64,000 nucleotides of DNA from Streptomyces sp. NBC_00620 (GCF_026341825.1 NZ_JAPENY010000003.1:992001-1056000), one strand, 5' to 3'. Positions 34,261 through 43,464 are shown, counted from the stretch's first letter. The notes: generated from the letters alone by a model not told the origin. Made by a program: numbers and translations.

Positions 34261-34882
34261 AGCGGCTGTTGGCGCGGAACTCCTCGACGAGGTGCGCGGG
34301 CGCCTTCTGGGGGGATCCCGCGTCATAGGGCGGCTGGGGGTCGTACTCGGTCAACAGCTGTACGGCCTGGGCGTGTTCGTCGCCCGCGATCCGGCCGAGC
34401 AGGGTGAGGCCCATGTCGATGCCGGCCGAGACACCGGCCGCGGTCACGTACTTGCCGTCGAACACGACCCGCTCCCCCGTCGGCTCGGCACCGAACTGCT
34501 TGAGGAAGTCGAGCGCCAGCCAGTGCGAGGTGGCGCGGCGGCCATCGAGGAGCCCGGCGGCGGCGAGGAGCAGTGAGCCCGTGCACACCGATGTCGTCCA
34601 GGTGCTCGTGGCGTCGACGGCCCGCATCCAGTCCAGGAGGGCCCGGTTCTCCATCTGCGGGGTCTGGCCCGGGCCGCCGGGGACCACGACGATGTCGGGG
34701 TGCTCCACCTCGGCCAGAGTCTTGTCCGCGGTGAGCGCCAGGTTGCCCGTGTCGGTGCGGACGGGACCGGTCTGCTCGGCGACGAAGACGACCTCCGCGC
34801 CGGGCAGCCGGCCGAGGGTTTCGTACGGACCCACCGCGTCCAGGGCGGTGAAGCGGTCGAACAGGACGATGGCGATCTGCAT
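34247..34882 (-). CDS. DJ-1/PfpI family protein, isonitrile hydratase-like
   Basis: A 211-residue class I glutamine-amidotransferase-like protein. The nucleophile elbow is TSVCTGSLLLAAAGLLDGRRATSHW, close to isocyanide hydratases, with VVVPGGPGQ before it. The N-terminal IAIVLFDRFTALDAVGPYE contains the acidic partner residue region. Substrate could be an isonitrile or a reactive aldehyde; family alone does not decide. It lies 10 bases after the GlxA-type regulator on the same strand, so the two are an operon. A regulator with its own DJ-1 domain preceding a free DJ-1 enzyme is a recurrent pairing. Confidence 0.87.
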   Translation of the reverse strand: MQIAIVLFDRFTALDAVGPYETLGRLPGAEVVFVAEQTGPVRTDTGNLALTADKTLAEVEHPDIVVVPGGPGQTPQMENRALLDWMRAVDATSTWTTSVCTGSLLLAAAGLLDGRRATSHWLALDFLKQFGAEPTGERVVFDGKYVTAAGVSAGIDMGLTLLGRIAGDEHAQAVQLLTEYDPQPPYDAGSPQKAPAHLVEEFRANSRFTLT

Positions 34883-34892
34883 GAGGTTCTCC

Positions 34893-35846
34893 TCAGCGGG
34901 TGGATGCCGGGCTGAACCGGCGTCGGTACTCGGCCGGTGCCGAGCCGAGGGTTTTGACGAAGGCGCGGCGCATCGCCTCAGGGGTGCGGTAGCCGCAGGT
35001 GCGGGAGATCTCCTCGATGCCGTCGGCGGTGTCCTCCATCAGGCGCCGGGCGTGTTCGAGGCGGACCCGTTCGACGTACCGGCCCGGCGTCATGCCGGTC
35101 TCGGCCTGGAAGGCGCGGGCGAAGTGGCGGGGCGAGAGCCGGGCGCGGGTGGCGAGGGACTCGACGCTCAGGTCGGCGTCGGGGTGTTCGGTGATCCACT
35201 GCTGGACTTCGCGCAGGGGTTCGCGCTGGGCCGTCTGGGCGGCGAGCTGGGCGCTGAACTGGGCCTGGTTGCCCGGACGCCGCAGGAAGACGACCAGGTA
35301 ACGCGCCACCATGAGTGCGGCGTCCCGTCCCAGGTCCTCCTCGACGAGGGCTAGGGCCAGGTCGATGCCCGAGGTGACGCCCGCCGAGGTGGAGACCTGG
35401 CCGTCGCGTACGTAGATGGGGTCCGGGTCGACGTCGATCGCCGGGTGGTCGCGGGCGAGCTTGTCGCAGTACGCCCAGTGGGTGGTGGCGCGGCGGCCGT
35501 CCAGGAGACCCGCCGCGGCGAGCGGGATGGCTCCGGTGCAGACGGAGACGAGCCGCTCGGCGCGCGGCCCGTGCTCGCACAGCCAGTCGGTCAGGCGGGG
35601 GTCGAGGTGCCGGGTGCCCGCGCCGCCGGGGACGAGCAGGGTGTGCGGGGCGGGTGCGTCGGCGAGCGCGTGGTCCGGGACGAGGGTGAGGCCGCTGGAG
35701 GTGCGCACCGGGGCGCCGTCCAGGGAGGCGGTGAGGATGCGGTACGACCCGGCGCGGCCGCCCTCGGCGCCCGCGAACACCTCCACGGGGCCCGTGACGT
35801 CGAGGCTCTGTACGTTGTCGAAGAGGACGACCAGGACGGTTCGCAT
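34893..35846 (-). CDS. GlxA-family AraC regulator with DJ-1/PfpI sensor domain
   Basis: A 317-residue transcription factor. Residues 1-180 form a DJ-1/PfpI domain (VLVVLFDNVQSLDVTGPVEVF, LLVPGGAG, VSVCTGAIPLAAAGLL), probably a ligand sensor. Residues about 215-310 form a double AraC helix-turn-helix (LSVESLATRARLSPRHFARAFQ, MTPGRYVERVRLEHARRLM, GYRTPEAMRRAFVKTLGSAPAEYRRRF). ATG at 35846 is taken because the fold starts there; the open frame to 36152 runs into the divergent gene. It should control the downstream DJ-1 gene and itself. Confidence 0.9.
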   Translation of the reverse strand: MRTVLVVLFDNVQSLDVTGPVEVFAGAEGGRAGSYRILTASLDGAPVRTSSGLTLVPDHALADAPAPHTLLVPGGAGTRHLDPRLTDWLCEHGPRAERLVSVCTGAIPLAAAGLLDGRRATTHWAYCDKLARDHPAIDVDPDPIYVRDGQVSTSAGVTSGIDLALALVEEDLGRDAALMVARYLVVFLRRPGNQAQFSAQLAAQTAQREPLREVQQWITEHPDADLSVESLATRARLSPRHFARAFQAETGMTPGRYVERVRLEHARRLMEDTADGIEEISRTCGYRTPEAMRRAFVKTLGSAPAEYRRRFSPASTR

Positions 35847-35943
35847 GTCCTCGATTGTTGGCGGGCACTGCGATGTCCGCAATGACGAGTACCCCTCCTT
35901 TCCTGCCATGTGCGTGCCCTTGGGTCCCCCGGGATTCCCCCCG

Positions 35944-35963
35944 TACCAACCAGTCGGTAACGT
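35944..35963 (+). promoter_or_regulatory. TetR-type operator overlapping a leaderless promoter
   Basis: TACCAACCAGTCGGTA (35944-35959) is an imperfect palindrome (six of eight pairs) of the ACCnACnnGTnGGT kind used by TetR proteins. It overlaps TAACGT (35958-35963), a -10 hexamer seven bases before the ATG of the SCO6745-family gene. The controlling TetR is not adjacent. Confidence 0.45.
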
Positions 35964-35970
35964 GCGGGGC

Positions 35971-36837
35971 ATGACGACACCTCTGCCGGAGCGCGCCGGG
36001 CGGCGCTGCCACAACGTCCTCAATTCGATCGCGGCGACGCTGTACTTCTCACCCGACCTGGGCCGGGAACTGGCCGCTGTCGGGATCGAGGACAGCAACG
36101 GCGCGTACTTCGCGACGCGGGCGGCGGCCATGGGCGCGGTGGGCCCGGGCACGGTGACGGCGACGTTCTACAACTTCCGCCACGAGCTGATCGCTGAGCA
36201 CGTGCCCGCGGTGTGGCAGGTGGCCTCCCCTGAGGCCGTGCTCGCGGCACGCACGCGTGCCGTCGACGCGACGCTGCGGCGGCTGCTCGGCGAGGACGTC
36301 ATCGCCTCCAAGGAGCTGGCCGAGGCGGCGGACCTCGCGCTGCGGGCGGCCGAGGCCTGCGGCAGGTCCGCGCGCCCCCTGTACGCGGCCCACGCGGACC
36401 TGCCCGTCCCCGACGCGCCGCACCTCGCGCTCTACCACGCGGCCACCCTGCTGCGTGAGCACCGCGGCGACGGTCACCTCGCGGTGCTGCTCGACGCGGA
36501 ACTCGACCCGGTCGAGGCCCTGGTGAGCCACACCGCCACCGGCAGGGGCATGACCCCGAAGTGGGCGCTCGGCACGCGCGGCTGGTCGCGCGGGGACTGG
36601 GAGGCGGCGGTCACACGGCTGCGGGAGCGCGGACTGCTCGACGCGGAGGGCGAGTTGACCGACGCCGGTACCGCCCTGCGCAAGGACATCGAGGCACGCA
36701 CGGACCGCCTGGACCGTGCGCCGTACGAGCATCTCGGCGCCGCGGGCGTGGAACGGCTCACCGAGCTGGCGAAGGAACTGCTGATGACGGCGTTCGCCGC
36801 CGGTGCGTTCCCGGAGGGCATGATCGGCAAGGGGTGA
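35971..36837 (+). CDS. SCO6745 family protein
   Basis: A 288-residue helical protein of the actinobacterial SCO6745 family, recognised from its opening [22 protein letters not shown] and the [23 protein letters not shown] core. The C-terminal 80 residues look like a winged helix ([24 protein letters not shown]), resembling SalK/MarR-like DNA-binding domains. No enzymatic motif is evident. Function is unknown; a regulatory or ligand-binding role is suggested by the winged-helix end only. It starts at ATG 35971 right after a -10 hexamer that overlaps a TetR-like palindrome. It is divergent from the GlxA gene. Confidence 0.8.
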   Translation: MTTPLPERAGRRCHNVLNSIAATLYFSPDLGRELAAVGIEDSNGAYFATRAAAMGAVGPGTVTATFYNFRHELIAEHVPAVWQVASPEAVLAARTRAVDATLRRLLGEDVIASKELAEAADLALRAAEACGRSARPLYAAHADLPVPDAPHLALYHAATLLREHRGDGHLAVLLDAELDPVEALVSHTATGRGMTPKWALGTRGWSRGDWEAAVTRLRERGLLDAEGELTDAGTALRKDIEARTDRLDRAPYEHLGAAGVERLTELAKELLMTAFAAGAFPEGMIGKG

Positions 36838-36958
36838 GCCGCCGGCACCGCTCCGTTTCCGGGGCGGTCCCCGCGCCCCGTGCCGCCCTGATCCACCGTT
36901 GTCGGTGTCACCTGCCACAATTGCCGCGCAACCTCAGTGGAGAAGGCGGTACGGGATC

Positions 36959-39337
36959 GTGACGACACCCCTCGTAGGGTCCATCGAAGGCAGGATCGCC
37001 GAGGAACTCGGCGTACGGGAGCGGCAGGTCAAGGCCGCCGTCGACTTGCTCGACGGCGGATCGACGGTGCCCTTCATCGCCCGCTACCGCAAGGAAGCGA
37101 CCGAGATGCTCGACGATGCGCAGCTGCGCACCCTCGATGAGCGGCTGCGCTATCTGCGGGAGCTGGAGGAACGGCGCACCGCGATCCTCGAGTCGGTGCG
37201 CGAGCAGGGCAAGCTCACGGAGGAGCTCGAGGCGCAGATCCGGGGCGCCGACACGAAGGCGCGTCTCGAGGACATCTATCTGCCGTTCAAGCCGAAGCGG
37301 CGCACGAAGGCGCAGATCGCGCGCGAGGCAGGCCTGGAGCCGCTGGCCGAGGGCCTGCTCGGCGATCCTTCGGTCGATCCGCTCGCCGCGGCCGCGGCCT
37401 TCGTCGACTCCGACAAGGGCGTCGCCGATCCGCAGGCCGCGCTCGACGGTGCCCGGTCGATCCTCACCGAGCGGTTCTCCGAGGACGCCGACCTGATCGG
37501 CGAGCTCCGTGAGCGCATGTGGGTGCGCGGACGGCTCGTCGCCAAGGTGCGGGACGGCAAGGAGGAGGCGGGCGCGAAGTTCTCCGACTACTTCGACTTC
37601 GCGGAGCCCTTCAAGGCGCTGCCCTCGCACCGTGTCCTGGCCATGCTGCGCGGCGAGAAGGAGGACGTCCTCGACCTCGTCCTGGAGCCCGAGGAGCCTG
37701 CCGAGCAGCCAGGACCGTCCTCGTACGAGGGGATCGTCGCCCACCGTTTCCAGATCGCCGACCGTGGCCGTCCCGGCGACAAGTGGCTCAAGGACACGGT
37801 CCGCTGGGCCTGGCGGACCCGCCTTCTGGTGCACCTCGGCATCGACCTGCGCCTGCGGTTGCGTACGGCCGCCGAGGACGAGGCGGTCAACGTGTTCGCG
37901 TCGAACCTGCGGGACCTGCTGCTGGCCGCCCCGGCGGGCACACGCGCGACGCTGGGCCTCGACCCCGGGTTCCGCACGGGCGTGAAGGTCGCCGTGGTCG
38001 ACGCGACCGGCAAGGTCCTCGCCACGGACGTCATCTACCCACACGTCCCCGCCAACAAGTGGGACGAGGCCATCGCCAAGCTCGCACGGCTCGCCAAGGA
38101 GCACACGGTCGAGCTGATCGCGATCGGCAACGGCACGGCGTCCCGCGAGACGGACAAGCTCGCCGGTGAACTCATCACCAAGCACCCGGAGTTGAACCTC
38201 ACCAAGGTGATGGTCTCCGAGGCCGGGGCGTCCGTGTACTCGGCGTCCGCGTTCGCCTCGCAGGAGCTGCCCGACATGGACGTGTCGCTGCGCGGCGCCG
38301 TGTCCATCGCCCGCCGGCTCCAGGACCCGCTGGCCGAGCTGGTGAAGATCGACCCGAAGTCCATCGGGGTCGGGCAGTACCAGCACGACCTGTCCGAGGT
38401 GAAGCTGTCCCGGTCCCTTGACGCGGTAGTCGAGGACTGTGTGAACGGCGTGGGTGTGGACGTGAACACCGCGTCGGCGCCGCTCCTCTCCCGCGTCTCC
38501 GGCATCACCTCCGGACTCGCCGAGAACATCGTGTCCCACCGTGACGCGAACGGGCCTTTCCGGTCCCGTACCTCCCTCAAGAACGTGGCCCGGCTCGGAC
38601 CGAAGGCGTACGAGCAGTGCGCGGGCTTCCTGCGGATCCGCGGCGGGGACGATCCGCTGGACGCGTCCAGCGTGCACCCCGAGGCGTACCCCGTGGTGCG
38701 GCGCATGGTGAAGACGGCGGGGAACGAAGTCGCTTCCCTGATCGGCAACTCCGGGGTGCTGCGGTCGCTCAAGCCCGTCGACTTCGTGGACGAGAAGTTC
38801 GGTCTGCCGACCGTGACGGACATCCTGAAGGAGCTGGAGAAGCCCGGGCGTGACCCCCGGCCCGCCTTCAAGACGGCGACCTTCAAGGACGGCGTCGAGA
38901 AGCTGTCCGACCTCGTGTCCGGGATGGTGCTTGAGGGGGTCGTCACGAATGTCGCCGCGTTCGGGGCGTTCGTGGATGTGGGCGTCCACCAGGACGGGCT
39001 TGTGCACGTGTCCGCGATGTCCAAGACCTTCGTCAAGGATCCGCGGGATGTGGTGAAGCCTGGCGACATCGTCAAGGTGAAGGTGCTTGAGGTCGATATT
39101 CCGCGGAAGCGGATTTCGTTGACGCTGCGGTTGGATGACGAGGCGGTGGCTGCGGAGGCTCAGGGTGAGCGGCCTCAGCGTGGGGGGCGGCCGCCTCAGC
39201 AGCGGCAGCAGCAGGCGCGTCAGGGGCAGGGCCGTTCCGGCGGGGGGTCTCGGCAGGCGGCGCCGCCTGCCAACAGTGCGATGGCGGATGCTTTGCGGCG
39301 GGCGGGGTTGACGGATCCCAAGCGGGGGCGGGGCTGA
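36959..39337 (+). CDS. tex: RNA-binding transcriptional accessory protein Tex
   Basis: A 792-residue conserved nucleic-acid-binding protein. It has the N-terminal Tex helical region ([42 protein letters not shown]), a YqgF-like RNase H fold ([37 protein letters not shown]), helix-hairpin-helix motifs ([34 protein letters not shown]) and an S1 domain ([34 protein letters not shown]). A Gln/Arg/Gly-rich tail of about 60 residues follows, longer than usual. GTG at 36959 gives the normal N-terminus. The last roughly 130 codons use many T-ending codons, unlike the rest. It faces a repeat-filled spacer. Confidence 0.95.
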   Translation: MTTPLVGSIEGRIAEELGVRERQVKAAVDLLDGGSTVPFIARYRKEATEMLDDAQLRTLDERLRYLRELEERRTAILESVREQGKLTEELEAQIRGADTKARLEDIYLPFKPKRRTKAQIAREAGLEPLAEGLLGDPSVDPLAAAAAFVDSDKGVADPQAALDGARSILTERFSEDADLIGELRERMWVRGRLVAKVRDGKEEAGAKFSDYFDFAEPFKALPSHRVLAMLRGEKEDVLDLVLEPEEPAEQPGPSSYEGIVAHRFQIADRGRPGDKWLKDTVRWAWRTRLLVHLGIDLRLRLRTAAEDEAVNVFASNLRDLLLAAPAGTRATLGLDPGFRTGVKVAVVDATGKVLATDVIYPHVPANKWDEAIAKLARLAKEHTVELIAIGNGTASRETDKLAGELITKHPELNLTKVMVSEAGASVYSASAFASQELPDMDVSLRGAVSIARRLQDPLAELVKIDPKSIGVGQYQHDLSEVKLSRSLDAVVEDCVNGVGVDVNTASAPLLSRVSGITSGLAENIVSHRDANGPFRSRTSLKNVARLGPKAYEQCAGFLRIRGGDDPLDASSVHPEAYPVVRRMVKTAGNEVASLIGNSGVLRSLKPVDFVDEKFGLPTVTDILKELEKPGRDPRPAFKTATFKDGVEKLSDLVSGMVLEGVVTNVAAFGAFVDVGVHQDGLVHVSAMSKTFVKDPRDVVKPGDIVKVKVLEVDIPRKRISLTLRLDDEAVAAEAQGERPQRGGRPPQQRQQQARQGQGRSGGGSRQAAPPANSAMADALRRAGLTDPKRGRG

Positions 39338-39367
39338 CGTTTCTGTGGCGCCGGGGCTGGGGTGGAG

Positions 39368-39472
39368 GGTTTTTCGCCCCCTCCGCCCCTACCCGTCCCG
39401 TTTCCGGGGGCTGCCGCCCCCAGACCCCCGCTTTCGGCCTGAACGGCCTCGTCCTCAAACGCCGGACGGGCT
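39368..39472 (+). repeat. Dispersed intergenic repeat, copy A
   Basis: About 105 bases beginning TTTTTCGCCCCCTCCGCCCC and ending CAAACGCCGGACGGGCT. It contains the hairpin GGGGGC-TGCC-GCCCCC. A copy about 95 percent identical by eye lies at 56706-56809. It starts 30 bases after tex and may act as its terminator. Confidence 0.85.
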
Positions 39473-39527
39473 AAAAGATCCTCCCCGGCCGGGGCGAAAG
39501 ATTTCAGCGGCGGCCGGGGAAATCTTC

Positions 39528-39611
39528 AGCCCCTCCAGCGTTTGAGGAGCGGGGGTTTGGGGGCGGAGCCCCCAAGCGACGGGAATGGGCAGGGGCGGAG
39601 GGGGCGAAAAA
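39528..39611 (-). repeat. Dispersed intergenic repeat, copy B (inverted)
   Basis: On the minus strand this reads TTTTTCGCCCCCTCCGCCCC, then a TTGGGGGC-TCC-GCCCCCAA hairpin, then CCTCAAACGCTGGAGGGGCT. It is the same element as copy A, more diverged and pointing the other way. It lies just past the ABC-F gene stop, so the two copies form a large inverted repeat between convergent genes. Confidence 0.8.
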
Positions 39612-39623
39612 CCCCACCCGCCG

Positions 39624-41264
39624 CTAGCGCTCGGTCACCTTGCCGGCCGCGACTTCCAGCCTTCGGGTCGTGTGGACCGCGTCCAGCATTCGGCGGTCGT
39701 GGGTGACCAGCAGGAGTGTGCCCTCGTACGAGTCGAGGGCCGATTCCAACTGCTCGATCGCCTGTAGGTCGAGGTGGTTCGTCGGTTCGTCCAGGACCAG
39801 GAGGTTGACGCCTCGGCCCTGGAGGAGGGCGAGGGCGGAGCGGGTGCGTTCGCCCGGGGAGAGGGTGGCTGCCGGGCGTAGGACGTGGTGGGACTTGAGG
39901 CCGAACTTGGCCAGGAGGGTGCGGACTTCGGCGGGCTCGGTGTCGGGGACGGCCGCGCAGAACGCGTCGAGCAGCGACTCGGTGCCGAGGAAGAGCTTGC
40001 GGGCCTGGTCGACCTCACCGACGACGACACCGGGGCCGAGGGAGGCATGGCCGGCGTCCAGCGGGACGCGGCCGAGCAGGGCACCCAGGAGCGTCGACTT
40101 GCCCGCACCGTTCGCGCCGGTGACCGCGACCCGGTCCGCCCAGTCGATCTGCAGCGTCACCGGGCCGAAGGCGAAGTCACCGCGACGCACCTCCGCGTCA
40201 CGCAGCGTGGCGACGACCGCGCCGGATCGCGGTGCCGCCGCGATCTCCATGCGCAGCTCCCACTCCTTGCGCGGCTCCTCGACGACATCGAGCCGTTCGA
40301 TCATGCGCTGGGTCTGCCGCGCCTTCGAGGCCTGCTTCTCGCTGGCCTCGCTGCGGAACTTGCGGCCGATCTTGTCGTTGTCGTTGCTCGCCTTGCGCCG
40401 GGCGTTCTTCACGCCCTTGTCCATCCAGGAGCGCTGCATCTGGGCTCGGCCTTCGAGCGCCGACCGCTTGTCGGCGTACTCGTCGAAGTCCTCGCGGGCG
40501 TGCCGTCGCGCGGTGTCGCGCTCTTCCAGGTATGCCTCGTAACCGCCGCCGTACAGCGTGATCTGCTGTTGCACCAGGTCGAGTTCGAGCACCTTGGTGA
40601 CCGTCCGGGTCAGGAACTCGCGGTCGTGGCTGACGACGACCGTGCCCGCGCGCAGACCGCTCACGAATCGCTCGAGCCTCTCCAGGCCGTCCAGGTCCAG
40701 GTCGTTCGTCGGCTCGTCGAGGAGGAACACGTCGTAGCGGGAGAGCAGGAGCGAGGCGAGTCCGGCGCGGGCCGCCTGGCCGCCGGACAGGGAGGTCATC
40801 AGCTGGTCGAGGCCGACGCCGAGCCCGAGGGAGTCGGTGACCTCCTCGGCGCGCTCGTCGAGGTCTGCGCCGCCGAGGTCGAGCCAGCGCTCCAGACTGG
40901 TCCCGTACGCGTCGTCCGAGCCGGGCGCGCCGTCGACGAGCGCCTGCGTGGCCTCGTCCATCACACGCTGCGCCTCGGCCACACCCGTGCGGCGCGCGAG
41001 GAAGTCCCGTACGGTCTCGCCCTCCCGCCGCTCCGGTTCCTGCGGCAGGTGCCCGACGGTGGCGGACGGCGGGGAAAGCCGCAGCTCGCCCTGTTCGGGG
41101 GTGAGGAGACCGGCGAGCAGTCGGAGCAGCGTGGACTTGCCCGCGCCGTTGGCACCGACCAGCCCGATCACGTCGCCGGGCGCGACGACCAGGTCGAGCC
41201 CGGCGAAGAGGGAGCGGTCGCCATGTCCGGCGGCGAGATTCTTGGCGACGAGGGTGGCAGTCAT
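39624..41264 (-). CDS. ABC-F family ATPase
   Basis: A 546-residue soluble ABC-F protein with two ATPase domains and no membrane segment. Walker A motifs are GLVGANGAGKSTLL and AVTGANGAGKSTLL. Signatures are TSLSGGQAARAGLAS and TLSPGERTRSALALLQ. Walker B segments are FLLDEPTNDLDLDGL and LVLDEPTNHLDLQ. The linker (about 235-320) is charged and helical (EEYADKRSALEGRAQMQRS-like), as in ribosome-acting ABC-F proteins. It may tune translation or protect the ribosome from an antibiotic; subfamily cannot be told by eye. ATG 41264 lacks a good ribosome site, but TAGGAT lies ten bases before it. Confidence 0.9.
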   Translation of the reverse strand: MTATLVAKNLAAGHGDRSLFAGLDLVVAPGDVIGLVGANGAGKSTLLRLLAGLLTPEQGELRLSPPSATVGHLPQEPERREGETVRDFLARRTGVAEAQRVMDEATQALVDGAPGSDDAYGTSLERWLDLGGADLDERAEEVTDSLGLGVGLDQLMTSLSGGQAARAGLASLLLSRYDVFLLDEPTNDLDLDGLERLERFVSGLRAGTVVVSHDREFLTRTVTKVLELDLVQQQITLYGGGYEAYLEERDTARRHAREDFDEYADKRSALEGRAQMQRSWMDKGVKNARRKASNDNDKIGRKFRSEASEKQASKARQTQRMIERLDVVEEPRKEWELRMEIAAAPRSGAVVATLRDAEVRRGDFAFGPVTLQIDWADRVAVTGANGAGKSTLLGALLGRVPLDAGHASLGPGVVVGEVDQARKLFLGTESLLDAFCAAVPDTEPAEVRTLLAKFGLKSHHVLRPAATLSPGERTRSALALLQGRGVNLLVLDEPTNHLDLQAIEQLESALDSYEGTLLLVTHDRRMLDAVHTTRRLEVAAGKVTER

Positions 41265-41325
41265 CAGGAGGCCGATCCTAACGGCCCGGCCGCCCTCCCC
41301 TCGCCCCGGTTTTCCGTGCGCACAG

Positions 41326-42345
41326 TCAGTGGGCCATCGGCTCCACCAGCACACTCCCCGAGGTCCGCGCCACGATGAAGGACTCTCCCCGCACGGCCCT
41401 GGCATCCAGCGCGAGCCGGTGCCGGCCCGTCTCCAGGACTCCGTCGAAGACCTCCTGCGCGTGGGTGCGGTACAGGCGGTCGAGGCGGTACGCCGTCAGC
41501 TGGACGCGGCAGGTCGAGGTGACCTCGATGCCCGCCTCGCCGTCGGCGGCGACCAGGCGCGTGAGCCGGCGCAGCTCGCGCGGGCTGCGGTCCAGGGCGT
41601 GTTCTATCTGGGCGACGAGGAGCGGAATGATCGGGGCGAGGCCTTCGACGTACGCCACCTCGACGTTCGCATGTTCGAAGGAGCGGCGTACGGCGGCACG
41701 TTCCTCCTCTCCGACGGCCCGTCCGAAGGCCACCGCGCCGTATGTACGGAGTTCGTCGGCCGGGACGTTCGTGGCGTCCCGTGTGATGTCGGCGCCGATG
41801 CCGATGGTGCGCAGGGCGGCGGCGAGCTTGGCGAGGACGGCGACGCGCGCGCCGATGAGGAGGACGCGGCGGCGGGGTCCTGCGTCGCCGTTCAGCAGGG
41901 AGTTCAGGGCGCTGCGGTACTCGGCGCCGTGGAAGCGGAACGGCCCTATCCCGTGGTAGCCGTTGAGCTCCAGATCGGGCCGCTCGTCGGTCTGCCAGGC
42001 GAAGTCGCGCCACACATAGTCGTCGCCCGCCTTCTCGATGACGGCGGTGACGGCACCGCATTCGAGGCCCTCGCACTCAGGGCAGCCGTAGATGACGTAC
42101 CGGCCGCCGGTGAGCGGAGCGTCGGCCTCCAGCAGGAGGCTGCGCACCTGCGCGGTGAAGATGGCGGGTGGTACGTCGGAGGCGAGCGGGGACACCGCGT
42201 CGAGGTCGGAGAGGTGGAAAAGCAGCGGGCGTCCGTCGACGATGAAGTCGACGAAGTCCCGGTGCACTTGGTAGTCACCGTTGGCGAGGACTCCACCGGC
42301 ACGCATCGCCGGTGCCAGGCCGAAGGTCGCGTACTCGGCAGACAT
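41326..42345 (-). CDS. Uncharacterised protein with Cys-rich N-half and Rossmann-like C-half
   Basis: A 339-residue protein I cannot assign to a characterised family. Residues 1-150 include a conserved-looking YGCPECEGLECGAVTAVIEK segment with possible metal Cys ligands, then YVWRDFAWQTDE. Residues about 160-250 (RRVLLIGARVAVLAKLAAALRTIGI, YGAVAFGRAVGEEERAAVRRSF) resemble a Rossmann-type nucleotide-binding half. The C-terminal 90 residues resemble a small oxidoreductase tail (VQLTAYRLDRLYRTHAQEVFDG, RGESFIVARTSGSVLVEPMAH). ATG 42345 is chosen because the conserved part starts there. It is divergent from the amino-acid oxidase gene. Confidence 0.7.
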   Translation of the reverse strand: MSAEYATFGLAPAMRAGGVLANGDYQVHRDFVDFIVDGRPLLFHLSDLDAVSPLASDVPPAIFTAQVRSLLLEADAPLTGGRYVIYGCPECEGLECGAVTAVIEKAGDDYVWRDFAWQTDERPDLELNGYHGIGPFRFHGAEYRSALNSLLNGDAGPRRRVLLIGARVAVLAKLAAALRTIGIGADITRDATNVPADELRTYGAVAFGRAVGEEERAAVRRSFEHANVEVAYVEGLAPIIPLLVAQIEHALDRSPRELRRLTRLVAADGEAGIEVTSTCRVQLTAYRLDRLYRTHAQEVFDGVLETGRHRLALDARAVRGESFIVARTSGSVLVEPMAH

Positions 42346-42399
42346 GGTGTGAGTATCCCCAGAGTGGGAGTGATCTGAGCACGGCATGACATATTCCGC

Positions 42400-42405
42400 T
42401 ACCGT
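42400..42405 (+). promoter_or_regulatory. -10 hexamer for a leaderless oxidase mRNA
   Basis: TACCGT ends six bases before the GTG at 42412. No Shine-Dalgarno sequence is present. The -35 (TGAGCA at 18-base spacing) is weak. Confidence 0.38.
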
Positions 42406-42411
42406 CCCCGC

Positions 42412-43404
42412 GTGGGGATCGATCCGAGCGGCGATGTGATCGTGGTGGGCGGCGGTGTCATCGGGCTGACGACGGCCGTGGTGCTGGCGGAGAGCGGCAG
42501 ACGCGTACGGGTGTGGACGCGGGAGCCCGCCGAGCGGACCACCTCGGCGGTTGCGGGTGCGCTGTGGTGGCCGCACCTCATCCGGCCCAAGGCACTTGCC
42601 CGCCACTGGGCTCTTCAATCACTCTCCGTGTACGAGGAGTTGGCGGCGCGGCCCGAGGAGACGGGCGTACGCATGGTCGAGGGCGTACTGGGCGAGTCAC
42701 GGCTGGACGAGCAGGGTCCATGGGCCGCCGCCCGGGTGCCTGGGCTGCGGGCCTCGACGGCCGAGGAGTACCCGGGGACCGGGCTGTGGGCCCGGCTGCC
42801 GCTGCTGGACATGCCGGTGCATCTGCGGTGGCTGCGTGAGCGGTTCCTGCGGGCGAGCGAAGCGAGATGGGGGTCCCCCCGGACGAAGTCTGGGGGAGGG
42901 GCGGTCGAGGTTCGCCTGGTGACCGACCTCGCGGACGTGGCGGCGCCCGTCGTCGTCAACTGCACGGGGCTCGGCGCCCGCGAGCTCGTCCCGGATCCGG
43001 CCGTACGGCCCGTGCGCGGGCAGCTCGTGATCGTGGAGAACCCCGGTGTCACCACCTGGCTCGCCTCGACCGATTCGGACACCGGGAACAGCACCTACTT
43101 CTTCCCGCACGGGGACCGGCTGGTCCTTGGCGGTACGGCGGATGAGGACAACTGGTCGCTGACGCCCGATCCGGCGGTGGCCGCCGAGATCGTCAAACGG
43201 TGTGCGGCGCTGCGCCCCGAGATCGCCGGGGCTCGTGTGCTCGGCCACCGGGTGGGGCTGCGGCCGGTGCGTGACACGGTCCGGCTGGAGCGTGAACCGC
43301 TGCCGGACGGCCGGGTGTTGGTGCACAACTACGGTCACGGCGGTGCGGGCGTCACGGTGGCGTGGGGGTGCGCGCGGGAGACGGCGGCGCTCGCCTCCCG
43401 CTGA
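42412..43404 (+). CDS. FAD-dependent D-amino-acid oxidase-like oxidoreductase
   Basis: A 330-residue DAO-fold flavoenzyme. The FAD motif is VIVVGGGVIGLTTAVVLAESGRRVRVWTRE. Other DAO landmarks are AGALWWPHLI near residue 48, VVNCTGLGARELVPD, VRPVRGQLVIVENPG, and the C-terminal RVGLRPVRDTVRLERE and HNYGHGGAGVTVAWGCA. The predicted reaction is oxidative deamination of a D-amino acid or glycine-like substrate. Residues about 148-163 come from a palindromic Streptomyces repeat inserted in frame (42855-42899). This adds a Ser/Arg/Gly-rich loop where relatives are shorter. The frame stays open, so the gene is probably functional. Confidence 0.88.
   Translation: MGIDPSGDVIVVGGGVIGLTTAVVLAESGRRVRVWTREPAERTTSAVAGALWWPHLIRPKALARHWALQSLSVYEELAARPEETGVRMVEGVLGESRLDEQGPWAAARVPGLRASTAEEYPGTGLWARLPLLDMPVHLRWLRERFLRASEARWGSPRTKSGGGAVEVRLVTDLADVAAPVVVNCTGLGARELVPDPAVRPVRGQLVIVENPGVTTWLASTDSDTGNSTYFFPHGDRLVLGGTADEDNWSLTPDPAVAAEIVKRCAALRPEIAGARVLGHRVGLRPVRDTVRLEREPLPDGRVLVHNYGHGGAGVTVAWGCARETAALASR
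42855..42899 (+). repeat. Palindromic Streptomyces repeat inserted in frame in the oxidase gene
   Basis: GAGCGAAGCGAGATGGGGG, then TCCCCCCGGACGAAGTC and TGGGGGAGG. I recognise this as a short repeat that is frequent between Streptomyces genes. It contains inverted G/C blocks (GGGGGTCCCCCC). Its length keeps the reading frame open. Confidence 0.75.
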
Positions 43405-43464
43405 CGGTCGACTGCGATCACACCCGATGTCGCCGATCGCGGCGCCGCCGAAGAGCAGACCTGG

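Noticed and set aside
36908-39007. 699-codon frame antisense to tex
   Set aside because: Tex is complete and conserved on the other strand. The antisense product has shadow composition.
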